Below, one piece after another: positions 50,917 to 58,980 of a DNA stretch of 64,000 nucleotides (position 1 is the stretch's first letter; each line of letters starts with the position of its first letter). The notes under the pieces were generated by a model. The model saw only the letters and a list, made by a program, of their open reading frames with translations, did no database searches and was not told the origin of the DNA. A program made the translations under genes and the position numbers. Source of the stretch: Janthinobacterium sp. PC23-8 (lineage in GTDB: Bacteria; Pseudomonadota; Gammaproteobacteria; Burkholderiales; Burkholderiaceae_D); the NCBI RefSeq assembly GCF_002250505.1, contig NZ_NJGY01000004.1, forward strand, positions 423,672 through 487,671, read 5' to 3'.

Positions 50917-53562
50917 ATGATGATAGAAAGCGTGTTGTCCCGATCCCTGCGCCTGATGTTCGCCGGTTCCCTGGCGCTGGGCATGCATGCCGTCCAGGCG
51001 CAAGCGCTGGCCGGCGATGCCGACGGCGAGATGCAGAAAGTGGAAGTGACGGGTTCGAGCATCAAGCGCCTGTCTTCGCAAACGGCGCTGCCGATCACTT
51101 CGATCAAGGCCGAGGACTTCATCAAGCAAGGCTTGACCACCGCGCAGGAAGTGATGAACACCATCCCGATGAACCAGAGCTCGAACGGCAGCAGCCAGTC
51201 GGTGGGATCGGGCACGGGCGGCATGTCGAGCGCCGACCTGCGCGGCCTGGGCAGCGACAAGACGCTGGTGCTGCTCAATGGCCGGCGCATCGCCAGCCAC
51301 CCGTTCAACGGCGAGGCCGTCGACCTGAACATCATCCCGTTGTCGGCGCTGGACCGGGTCGAAGTGCTGCGCGACGGCGCCTCGGCCATCTACGGCACCG
51401 ACGCCATCGGCGGCGTGATCAATTTCATCACCAAGCGCTCGGTGCAGGGCGCCACCGTCAGCGTCGAGCACTATGCGCCGACCAGAAGCGGCGGTGGCGA
51501 AGAATCGCGCATCAACCTGTCGGGCGGCTTCGGCAACCTGTCCACCGACGGCTACAATTTCTTTGGCGTCGCCGATGTGCACCAGCAGTCGGCCCTGGCG
51601 GCAGCCTCGCGCGCGTTTTCCAGCACCAGCGTGATTCCCAGCCATGGCGTGGACAACAGCAGCGGCACCTCGCAGCCGGCCAATTTCTTTTCCGCCAATG
51701 GACTGACAGGCAATCCTTACGCGGCGTCCAACTGTCCGGGCAAGGGCTTGATCACCACCGCCAGCGGCACCTGCCGCACCGATACCGTCGCTTATATCGA
51801 CGACATCCCGAAAACCCAACAGGAATCCCTGCTGGGCAAGGCCACCTTCAAGCTCAGCGCCGACAATATCGCCACCCTTGAATACCTGCACTCGCGCAGC
51901 ACCAGCACCACCAGCATCGCGCCGTCGCCCTTGACCGGCATCAGCATGACCTCGGCCAGCCCGTATTACCCGGGCAATGGCGCGGTTCCCGGCGTGGCGG
52001 GACTGACCGGCGAAGACCTGACCATCAACTGGCGCACGGCGGCGGCCGGCAGGCGCACCGGTTTCGACACCAGCACCTCGGACCGCCTGGTGCTCGCTTC
52101 CGAAGGGTTGATCGGTGGCTGGGACTACAACGTCGGCCTGACCTATGCCGTCAGCAAGGCCGCCAGCGCATTTGTCAACGGCTACACCAACGACAGCCTG
52201 GTGAAAGCCGGCGTGCTCGACGGCACCCTGAACCCGTTCGGCGACCAATCCGCCACCGGCGCGGCCTACCTCGACGCAGCCCAGCTGCACGGCCAATACC
52301 TGGGCGCGAAGATGAACAGCACCGGCGTCGACGCCAAGGTCAGCCGCGAAATCTACACCTTGCCGGCCGGCGCGGTCGGCTTTGCCGTCGGCACGGAATT
52401 TCGCCATGACCAGGCCGAATACAACGTCAACCGCGCGCTGGCCTCGCAGGCGCAAAGCTCGGGCTACGCCGACGCGCAGGACCAGCAGGGATCGCGCAAT
52501 ATCGCCGCCGTGTATTCGGAGCTGAGCGTGCCGCTGCACAAGGACCTGGAACTGTCGCTGGCGGCCCGCTACGACCACTACAACGACGTCGGCGGCGGCT
52601 TCAACCCAAAGGTGGGCCTGCGCTGGCAACCGATCAAACAAGTGCTGCTGCGCAGCTCCTACAACACCGGTTTCCGCGCGCCGACCTTGTACGACCTGCA
52701 CGGCCCCGCCACCGCCACCTTTACCGGCAACTCGTATGACGATCCGGTGCTGTGCCCGGGCGGCACGGCGGTCGCCGGCGCCAACCCGAACCTGGCCTGC
52801 GGCCAGCAGCAATATATCCGCAGCGGCGGCAACGCCAACCTGAAGCCGGAAAAATCGAAAACCTTCAGCGCCGGCATCGTGTTCGAACCAGTCAGTTCGG
52901 TGACCATGTCGCTGGACTATTTCAACATCAGGCTGCGCGACAAGATCGGCACCGTGGCCGAACAGACGCTGTTCGCCAACTACGACAAATACAAATCGGC
53001 CTTCGTGTATTCGGCCGACGGCAGCACCTTGCAGTACGTGAACGCCGTGCTCGACAACCTGGGCGAAGTGCATACCTCGGGCATCGATACCAGCCTGACC
53101 TGGCGCCTGCCGCGTAGCAGCTACGGCAGCTTCACCTTCCAGTTCGACGGCAGCTGGGTGCGCAACTACGAATACCAGAACGAAACGGGCGGCGCATATA
53201 TTCAGAACGTCGGCGTGTATGCCGACAACAATCCCGTGTTCCGCTGGAAGCACAACGCCTCGCTGACGTGGGCGCTGGGCGACTGGAGCGCCAACCTGTC
53301 GAACAAATACATGAGCGGCTACCGCGACCAGAACTTTGTCGACGCCGGCTTTGAACAGAACGTGAAAGCGTATTCGACCTTCTCGCTGTCGGGCGCATAT
53401 ACGGGCTGGAAAAACACCGACATCACCGTCGGCGTGAAAAACCTGTTCGACAAGAACCCGCCGTTCAGCAACCAGGGCACGGTGTTCCAGACCGGCTACG
53501 ATCCGCGCTACACGGACCCGCTGGGCCGCACCCTGTACGTGAAAGCGTCGTACAAATTCTGA
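50917..53562 (+). CDS. TonB-dependent receptor 4
   Basis: An 881-residue outer-membrane receptor. The signal peptide opens MMIESVLSRSLRLMFAGSLA and ends HAVQAQ, followed by VEVTGSSIKRLSSQTALPIT. The plug has SADLRGLGSDKTLVLLNGRRIASHPFNG and LRDGASAIYGTDAIGGVINFITKRSV; the barrel ends ASYKF. Plug, cysteine-containing loop (LCPGGTAVAGANPNLACGQQQY) and C-terminus closely follow receptor 2, so the two are paralogs. AGGAG eight bases before the ATG at 50917 decides the start. It lies between aroG and tldD with receptor 5, all other genes of that block being on the minus strand. Ligand unknown. Confidence 0.92.
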   Translation: MMIESVLSRSLRLMFAGSLALGMHAVQAQALAGDADGEMQKVEVTGSSIKRLSSQTALPITSIKAEDFIKQGLTTAQEVMNTIPMNQSSNGSSQSVGSGTGGMSSADLRGLGSDKTLVLLNGRRIASHPFNGEAVDLNIIPLSALDRVEVLRDGASAIYGTDAIGGVINFITKRSVQGATVSVEHYAPTRSGGGEESRINLSGGFGNLSTDGYNFFGVADVHQQSALAAASRAFSSTSVIPSHGVDNSSGTSQPANFFSANGLTGNPYAASNCPGKGLITTASGTCRTDTVAYIDDIPKTQQESLLGKATFKLSADNIATLEYLHSRSTSTTSIAPSPLTGISMTSASPYYPGNGAVPGVAGLTGEDLTINWRTAAAGRRTGFDTSTSDRLVLASEGLIGGWDYNVGLTYAVSKAASAFVNGYTNDSLVKAGVLDGTLNPFGDQSATGAAYLDAAQLHGQYLGAKMNSTGVDAKVSREIYTLPAGAVGFAVGTEFRHDQAEYNVNRALASQAQSSGYADAQDQQGSRNIAAVYSELSVPLHKDLELSLAARYDHYNDVGGGFNPKVGLRWQPIKQVLLRSSYNTGFRAPTLYDLHGPATATFTGNSYDDPVLCPGGTAVAGANPNLACGQQQYIRSGGNANLKPEKSKTFSAGIVFEPVSSVTMSLDYFNIRLRDKIGTVAEQTLFANYDKYKSAFVYSADGSTLQYVNAVLDNLGEVHTSGIDTSLTWRLPRSSYGSFTFQFDGSWVRNYEYQNETGGAYIQNVGVYADNNPVFRWKHNASLTWALGDWSANLSNKYMSGYRDQNFVDAGFEQNVKAYSTFSLSGAYTGWKNTDITVGVKNLFDKNPPFSNQGTVFQTGYDPRYTDPLGRTLYVKASYKF

Positions 53563-53582
53563 TGCCGCCTGCATGATCGCCA

Positions 53583-53616
53583 TGCCCGCAAGGTCTTGCC
53601 TTGCGGGCACTTTCTT
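53583..53616 (+). terminator. terminator after receptor 4
   Basis: The 11-base perfect stem TGCCCGCAAGG (53583-53593) with its complement (53599-53609), loop TCTTG, is followed by CTTTCTTT. It lies 20 bases after the receptor stop codon. Confidence 0.8.
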
Positions 53617-53781
53617 TGAGGCTACGACTGTGGCCGTTGTGGCTGAGGAGCCACATGTCACCGCCCATGCGCAGGTCAAGCGGCGTACAACTGATACAGA
53701 TCGAATCCCGGACCGGCTGCGCCACCGAAACTCGAAGGTACATCGACGGTTTTTCCCGTCCGACCTTTTTCGGAGAACAGC

Positions 53782-56676
53782 ATGATCCACAATCTGTCCG
53801 CACGTCCGCGTTCCCTTCCAGCGCATCTGCCAGCGCATCTGCCAGCAACGCCGCTGGCTCTGGCGCTGGCCAGCACCCTGCTGGCCCTGCCGATCCTGCC
53901 ATTGCCAGCGCTGGCACAAGACGCCCCCAATGCCGCACCGATTGCCCGGGTTGAAATCACCGGCTCGAATATCCGCCGCGCCGAGGCGGAAACGGCGTCG
54001 CCCGTACAGACCCTGAACGCGGCCGATATTGAAAAATCGGGCAAGTCCAGCGTGGCCGAACTGCTGCAAACCCTGGCGGTCGACAACCAGGGCTCGGTGC
54101 CGACCACCTTTGGCGGCGGCTTTGCCTCGGGCGCGTCCGGCATTTCGCTGCGCGGCCTGGGCACCTCCTCGACCCTGGTGCTGCTCAATGGGCGCCGGGT
54201 AGCGCCGTATGGCCTGGCCGACGATGGCCAGAAGGTGTTTGCCGACCTGAACATCATCCCGCTCGAAGCGGTGGAACGGGTGGAAATCCTCAAGGACGGC
54301 GCCTCGGCCATCTACGGTTCCGATGCGATCGCCGGCGTGGTCAACGTGATCCTGCGGCGCGACTTCCAGGGCACCACCGTGCGCGGCAACTATGGCAAGA
54401 CTGGCGACTGGGACGGGCGCGATGCGCGCGCGGCCATCACGCACGGCTTTGGCGACCTCGACAGTGATCGCTACAACGTGCTGCTCAACCTCGAATACAG
54501 CGAAAAGGCGGCCATCTGGCACCGTGACCGCGCCGGGCGCGGCGCCGTCGGGCGCGGCGACTTGCGCGATCTCGGCTTCAGCGCACAGGAGTCCCTGAGT
54601 GGCGCCGGCGCCATCACCACCAATAACGCCGCTGGCAGCGCCGTCAACGGCAATGTGCGCAATCCCGCCACGCTCGACTATTACAACCGCGGCAACCTGG
54701 CTGGCGCCGGTTTTACGCGTACCTTTCCGGGCGCGGCCTGCGGCAATTTCACCAATCATCCGCAGGGCGACCCGGGCGGCGGCTGCCTGACGGACCCCGC
54801 GCAGCAATACGGCCAGATCCAGCCCAAGCAGAAGAACATCAACTTCTTCGGCCGCGGCGCCTGGCAGCTGACGCCGGCCCTGCAGACCTACGCCGAGCTG
54901 AACCTCTATCACAGCGAATCGACCTCAAGCACCACGCCATCGACCATCAGCGGCTCGGTCGGCTATCCGGGCGGCCCGGTCAGCAATGCGGCCGTGGCGC
55001 TGGGCGCGGCCCACCCCGACAATCCGTATTTCGGCACGGCGGCACGCCTGCGCTACCTGGCCGCCGACGTCGGCCCGCGCGTGTCCGATATCGAATCGAC
55101 CTTTTCGCGTTTTGTCGCCGGCATCAAGGGCACGGCCGCCGGCTGGGATATCGACAGCGCCCTGCTGTACTCTGAAAACAAGGTCTCCAACGACCGCAAC
55201 GGCTACCTGCAGCGCGATGTCGCCTTTGCCCTGCTCAACCCCAGCGCCGCCAATGTGGCCGCCGCCAGCCTGAACCCGCGCTACGCCGCCCTGCCGCCCG
55301 GCAGCCTGTGGCGCATCGCCGAAAACGCCGGCTTGAATACGCCGGAACTGTACGGCGCGTTGTCGCCGACCATCTCGAACGACGCGCGCACGCGCATCGC
55401 GCAGCTCGACTTCAAGGCCAGCCGCGCCATGGGCAAGCTGGCCGGCGGCGACCTGGGCGTGGCGGTAGGCGCGGAATTTCGCTATGAGTCGACGCGGCTG
55501 GAGCCGACCGCCGGTACCGAACGCGGCAATATCATCGGCCTCGGCTACTCCGCCTACCGCGGCAGCCGCCGCGCCTCGGCCGTGTATGGAGAAGTGCTGG
55601 CGCCGGTGCTGGCCAACCTGGAGCTGTCAGCCGCGCTGCGCGCCGATCATTTCTCCGGCATCGGCAACTCCTACACGCCCAAGTTGGGCGCGAAATGGAC
55701 GCCGGTGCGCCAGCTGGCGCTGCGCGGCACCTTTGCCAAGGGCTTCCGGGCGCCGAACGCGGCCGAAAACGGCGTCGGCGGCCTGGCCGCGTTTTCCACC
55801 GCCTCCGACCCCGTTCGTTGCGCACTGGGCGTGACAGTGGCGTGCGACCCGGCCTCGATCGCCGTGATCACCTCGCCCAACCCCAACCTCGCGCCAGAAC
55901 GCTCGCGCAGCTATTCGCTGGGCGCCGTGTGGGACCCGCTGCCGCGCACCAGCATCTCGGTCGACCTGTGGCAAATCCGCCGCAAGAATGAAATCAACCA
56001 GGAACAGACCGACGCCGCAATTGCCGCCGGCAACGTGGCGCGCGACCCGTCCACCGCCACCGGCATCCCCGGCGACCCGGGCGCCATCACGGCCGTGCTG
56101 GCCAGCTATGTCAATTCGGCGCAAACCAAGGTGCGCGGCATTGACGTCGACGCTCGCCAGCGCTTCGTGCTGGGCGGCGACATGGGCAACCTGACGTTTG
56201 ACGTGAAATGGACCCACCTGTTCAAATGGCTGCGCATCGAGCGCGACGGCACCGAGCGCGATTTCGCCGGCACCCACGGCAACTGCGACGTTTCGAACTG
56301 CATGGGCACGCCCGACGACAGGGTCAACCTGGGCGCCACCTGGGAACGGCGCAACTGGCGCGTCTCGGCCAACGTCAACTACCGCGCGCCGCTGGACAAC
56401 GTGCTGTTCAAGAACGACCCCGACGGCTGCGCCACCCATTACGCCAACGGCAACGACGCACCCGGCGGCTGCCGCATCGCCTCGTTTACCACGATGGACC
56501 TGACGGGCCGCTGGCTGGCCACGCCGCAACTGGAAGTGTTCGCGTCGATACAGAACCTGTTCGACAAGGTCGCGCCGCTCGATCCGCTGACCTATGGCGC
56601 GACGGGCTACAACCCGCTCGATTACGCGGGTGCGGCCGGTCGCTTCATCAGTGCGGGCTTGAAGTATAAATTTTAA
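53782..56676 (+). CDS. TonB-dependent receptor 5
   Basis: A 964-residue outer-membrane receptor. A long arginine/proline-containing n-region precedes the signal peptide core, which ends about residue 47 (PALAQDA). RVEITGSNIRRAEAETASPVQ and the plug follow (ISLRGLGTSSTLVLLNGRRVAPYGLADDGQ; LKDGASAIYGSDAIAGVVNVILRRDF). Plug and C-terminus (HGNCDVSNCMGTP; FDKVAPLDPLTYGATGYNPLDYAGAAGRF in pattern) match receptor 1, so the two are paralogs. The barrel ends LKYKF. GGAG six bases before ATG supports the start. Its stop codon overlaps the stop of the convergent tldD by two bases. Ligand unknown. Confidence 0.92.
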   Translation: MIHNLSARPRSLPAHLPAHLPATPLALALASTLLALPILPLPALAQDAPNAAPIARVEITGSNIRRAEAETASPVQTLNAADIEKSGKSSVAELLQTLAVDNQGSVPTTFGGGFASGASGISLRGLGTSSTLVLLNGRRVAPYGLADDGQKVFADLNIIPLEAVERVEILKDGASAIYGSDAIAGVVNVILRRDFQGTTVRGNYGKTGDWDGRDARAAITHGFGDLDSDRYNVLLNLEYSEKAAIWHRDRAGRGAVGRGDLRDLGFSAQESLSGAGAITTNNAAGSAVNGNVRNPATLDYYNRGNLAGAGFTRTFPGAACGNFTNHPQGDPGGGCLTDPAQQYGQIQPKQKNINFFGRGAWQLTPALQTYAELNLYHSESTSSTTPSTISGSVGYPGGPVSNAAVALGAAHPDNPYFGTAARLRYLAADVGPRVSDIESTFSRFVAGIKGTAAGWDIDSALLYSENKVSNDRNGYLQRDVAFALLNPSAANVAAASLNPRYAALPPGSLWRIAENAGLNTPELYGALSPTISNDARTRIAQLDFKASRAMGKLAGGDLGVAVGAEFRYESTRLEPTAGTERGNIIGLGYSAYRGSRRASAVYGEVLAPVLANLELSAALRADHFSGIGNSYTPKLGAKWTPVRQLALRGTFAKGFRAPNAAENGVGGLAAFSTASDPVRCALGVTVACDPASIAVITSPNPNLAPERSRSYSLGAVWDPLPRTSISVDLWQIRRKNEINQEQTDAAIAAGNVARDPSTATGIPGDPGAITAVLASYVNSAQTKVRGIDVDARQRFVLGGDMGNLTFDVKWTHLFKWLRIERDGTERDFAGTHGNCDVSNCMGTPDDRVNLGATWERRNWRVSANVNYRAPLDNVLFKNDPDGCATHYANGNDAPGGCRIASFTTMDLTGRWLATPQLEVFASIQNLFDKVAPLDPLTYGATGYNPLDYAGAAGRFISAGLKYKF

Positions 56677-58133
56677 GCCGTGCCGCCGACGGTAATACCG
56701 TCCAGTCTTAACGTCGGCTGCCCCACCCCCACCGGCACGCTTTGCCCTTCCTTGCCGCACACGCCTACGCCCGAGTCCAGGCGCATGTCGTTGCCGATCA
56801 TGGAGACCCGGTTCAGCACGTCGGGGCCATTGCCGATCAGGGTCGCGCCCTTGACCGGGTAGCTGAGCTTGCCGTTTTCGATCATGTACGCTTCGCTGGC
56901 CGAAAAGACGAATTTGCCGTTGGTGATATCGACCTGGCCGCCGCCGAAATTGACGGCGTACAAGCCGTTTTTCACCGACGCCAGGATCTCTCCCGGGTCC
57001 TGCTCGCCACCGAGCATATAGGTGTTGGTCATGCGCGGCATCGGCAGGTGGGCGAACGATTCGCGGCGCGCGTTGCCCGTCACAGGCATCTTCATCAGGC
57101 GCGCGTTCATGGTGTCCTGGATATAGCCTTTCAGGATGCCGTCTTCGATCAGGGTGGTGCACTGCGTGGGATTGCCCTCGTCGTCGATATTGAGCGAGCC
57201 GCGCCGGCCTTGCAAGGTGCCGTCGTCGACCACGGTGACGCCCCTGGCCGCCACCCGTTCACCGATGCGCCCGGCAAAAGCGGACGAACCCTTGCGGTTG
57301 AAATCGCCTTCCAGGCCGTGGCCGATCGCTTCGTGCAGCAAGATGCCGGGCCAGCCCGGTCCCAGCACGATGGTCATCGGGCCGGCCGGCGCGGGCCGCG
57401 CTTCGAGGTTGACCAGTGCCGAGCTGACGGCGTCGGCCGCATATTGCTCCAGCACCGCGTCGGTAAAATAATCGTAGCTGCAGCGCCCGCCGCCGCCGGC
57501 CGAACCGGTCTCGCGGCGGCCGTTCTGCTCGGCGATCACGGTCAGCGACACGCGCACCAGCGGGCGGATATCGGCCGCCAGCACGCCATCGCTGCGCAGC
57601 ACCAGCACCACGTCGTATTCGCCGGCCAGGCCGGCCATCACCTGCACCACGCGCGGATCTTTCGCGCGCGCCATTTTTTCCACGCGTTCGAGCAGTCGCA
57701 CCTTGGCCGTGGCGTCCAGCGAGGCCAGCGGATCGTCGGGCAGGTACAGCGAACGGCCGCCCTGCGGCTGCATGCTGCCGGCGATTTTTATTTTACCGGC
57801 GCCGGCTCTGGCGATCGTGCGCGTGGCGGCCGCCGCTTCCAGCAGGGCCCGCTCGGAAATCTCGTCGGAATACGAAAACGCCGTCTTGTCGCCGGACACG
57901 GCGCGCACGCCCAAGCCCTGGTCAATGGAAAAACTGCCAGTCTTGACGATGCCTTCTTCCAGGCTCCAGCCTTCGCTGCGGGTAGCCTGGAAATACAGGT
58001 CGGCGTAATCGACCTTGTGCGCAAACATCGTGCCCAGCGCCTTGAGCAGCTTGGCTTCGTCGAGGCCAAACGGCGTGAGCAGGATATCGCGCGCCACGGC
58101 CAGGCTGGACAGATTCGGTTCGAATGGGATCAT
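56673..58133 (-). CDS. tldD: metalloprotease TldD
   Basis: Catalytic subunit of the TldD-TldE (PmbA) zinc peptidase, which degrades unfolded small peptides and, in enterobacteria, matures microcin B17 and degrades CcdA. The 486-residue protein has full length. The zinc-binding motif HEAIGH is at 267-272 (LLHEAIGHGLEGDFNRKGSSAF), with the C-terminal zinc ligand region TLIEDGILKGYIQDTMNARLM. TldE is not in this window. It is 18 bases downstream of the amidase gene and belongs to the yhdP-nit-tldD run. The stop codon overlaps that of receptor 5. Confidence 0.94.
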   Translation of the reverse strand: MIPFEPNLSSLAVARDILLTPFGLDEAKLLKALGTMFAHKVDYADLYFQATRSEGWSLEEGIVKTGSFSIDQGLGVRAVSGDKTAFSYSDEISERALLEAAAATRTIARAGAGKIKIAGSMQPQGGRSLYLPDDPLASLDATAKVRLLERVEKMARAKDPRVVQVMAGLAGEYDVVLVLRSDGVLAADIRPLVRVSLTVIAEQNGRRETGSAGGGGRCSYDYFTDAVLEQYAADAVSSALVNLEARPAPAGPMTIVLGPGWPGILLHEAIGHGLEGDFNRKGSSAFAGRIGERVAARGVTVVDDGTLQGRRGSLNIDDEGNPTQCTTLIEDGILKGYIQDTMNARLMKMPVTGNARRESFAHLPMPRMTNTYMLGGEQDPGEILASVKNGLYAVNFGGGQVDITNGKFVFSASEAYMIENGKLSYPVKGATLIGNGPDVLNRVSMIGNDMRLDSGVGVCGKEGQSVPVGVGQPTLRLDGITVGGTA

Positions 58134-58151
58134 GGCTTTACTCCAACAGGA

Positions 58152-58949
58152 TTACATGGTGCGGTGGGCGAGCGCAGGTAAAGACTCGCGCACGCCGGCA
58201 AGGAACACCGGATCGATCTGGCCTGTGACCACGCCCTCGCCTTCGTCCAGCACGGCTTTCACTTCGCCCCAGGGGTCGATCAGCATGCTGTGGCCCCAGG
58301 TACGGCGGCCATTCGGATGCACGCCGCCCTGGGCCGAGGCCAGCACATAGCACTGGTTCTCGATCGCCCGCGCGCGCAGCAGCACTTCCCAGTGGGCGCG
58401 ACCGGTGGTGTGGGTAAAGGCGGCCGGCACCACGATCAGCGCGCACTCGCCCAGCGCGCGGTACAGTTCCGGAAAACGCAGGTCGTAGCAGATCGACAGG
58501 CCGACCCGGCCCAAAGGCGTATCGATGCTGCGCACCTGGGTGCCGGCGACGATGGTGCGCGATTCGTTGTACGACTCGCTGCCGCGCGTAAAACCGAACA
58601 GGTGGATCTTGTCATAGCGGCCGGCCGGCTCGCCCTGCGGGTCATACACCAGCGTGGTGTTGAGCACCTTGCCGGCTTCAGGCGACACCAGAGGCAAGGT
58701 GCCGCCGATCAGCCAGACGCCGTGTTCGCGCGCCATCTGCGCCATGCCGTCCTGGATAGGGCCGCTGCCCGGCTGCTCGGCATGGGCCAGCTTGTCCGTT
58801 TCGTGCTGGCCCATGATGGCCCAGTATTCGGGCAGCACCACCAGCATCGCGCCCTCGCCGGCCGCCTGCGCCACCAGGCGTCTTGCCGTGGCCAGGTTTT
58901 CCGTGATCGACGGCGTGGAAATCATCTGTATTGCGGCCACTATGTGCAT
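58152..58949 (-). CDS. carbon-nitrogen hydrolase, Nit1/omega-amidase type
   Basis: A 265-residue nitrilase-superfamily amidase. The catalytic triad is visible: Glu41 in LVVLPEYWAIMG, Lys114 in RYDKIHLFGF and Cys154 in LSICYDLRFPELYR. The DLRFPELYR context and FTRGSESYNES loop are those of the Nit branch, whose bacterial members remove the amide from deaminated glutathione, a metabolite-repair role. The ATG at 58949 begins the first beta-strand MHIVAAIQM as in homologs. The longer frame would overlap yhdP. It sits between yhdP and tldD in an apparent operon. The exact substrate is inferred. Confidence 0.88.
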   Translation of the reverse strand: MHIVAAIQMISTPSITENLATARRLVAQAAGEGAMLVVLPEYWAIMGQHETDKLAHAEQPGSGPIQDGMAQMAREHGVWLIGGTLPLVSPEAGKVLNTTLVYDPQGEPAGRYDKIHLFGFTRGSESYNESRTIVAGTQVRSIDTPLGRVGLSICYDLRFPELYRALGECALIVVPAAFTHTTGRAHWEVLLRARAIENQCYVLASAQGGVHPNGRRTWGHSMLIDPWGEVKAVLDEGEGVVTGQIDPVFLAGVRESLPALAHRTM

Positions 58950-58980
58950 TCCTGTCTCCTGTGTTCGATGATTGCCTGGC

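Noticed and set aside
50911..54912. 1333-codon minus-strand frame across receptors 4 and 5
   Set aside because: Very long but only the complement of two bona fide receptor genes; composition is that of antisense high-GC frames and no motif is present.
56673..58133. Microcin-type peptide system made of YejABEF, receptors and TldD
   Set aside because: TldD is the conserved neighbour of yhdP in many genomes and no precursor peptide or modification gene is present, so there is no evidence for a microcin pathway.
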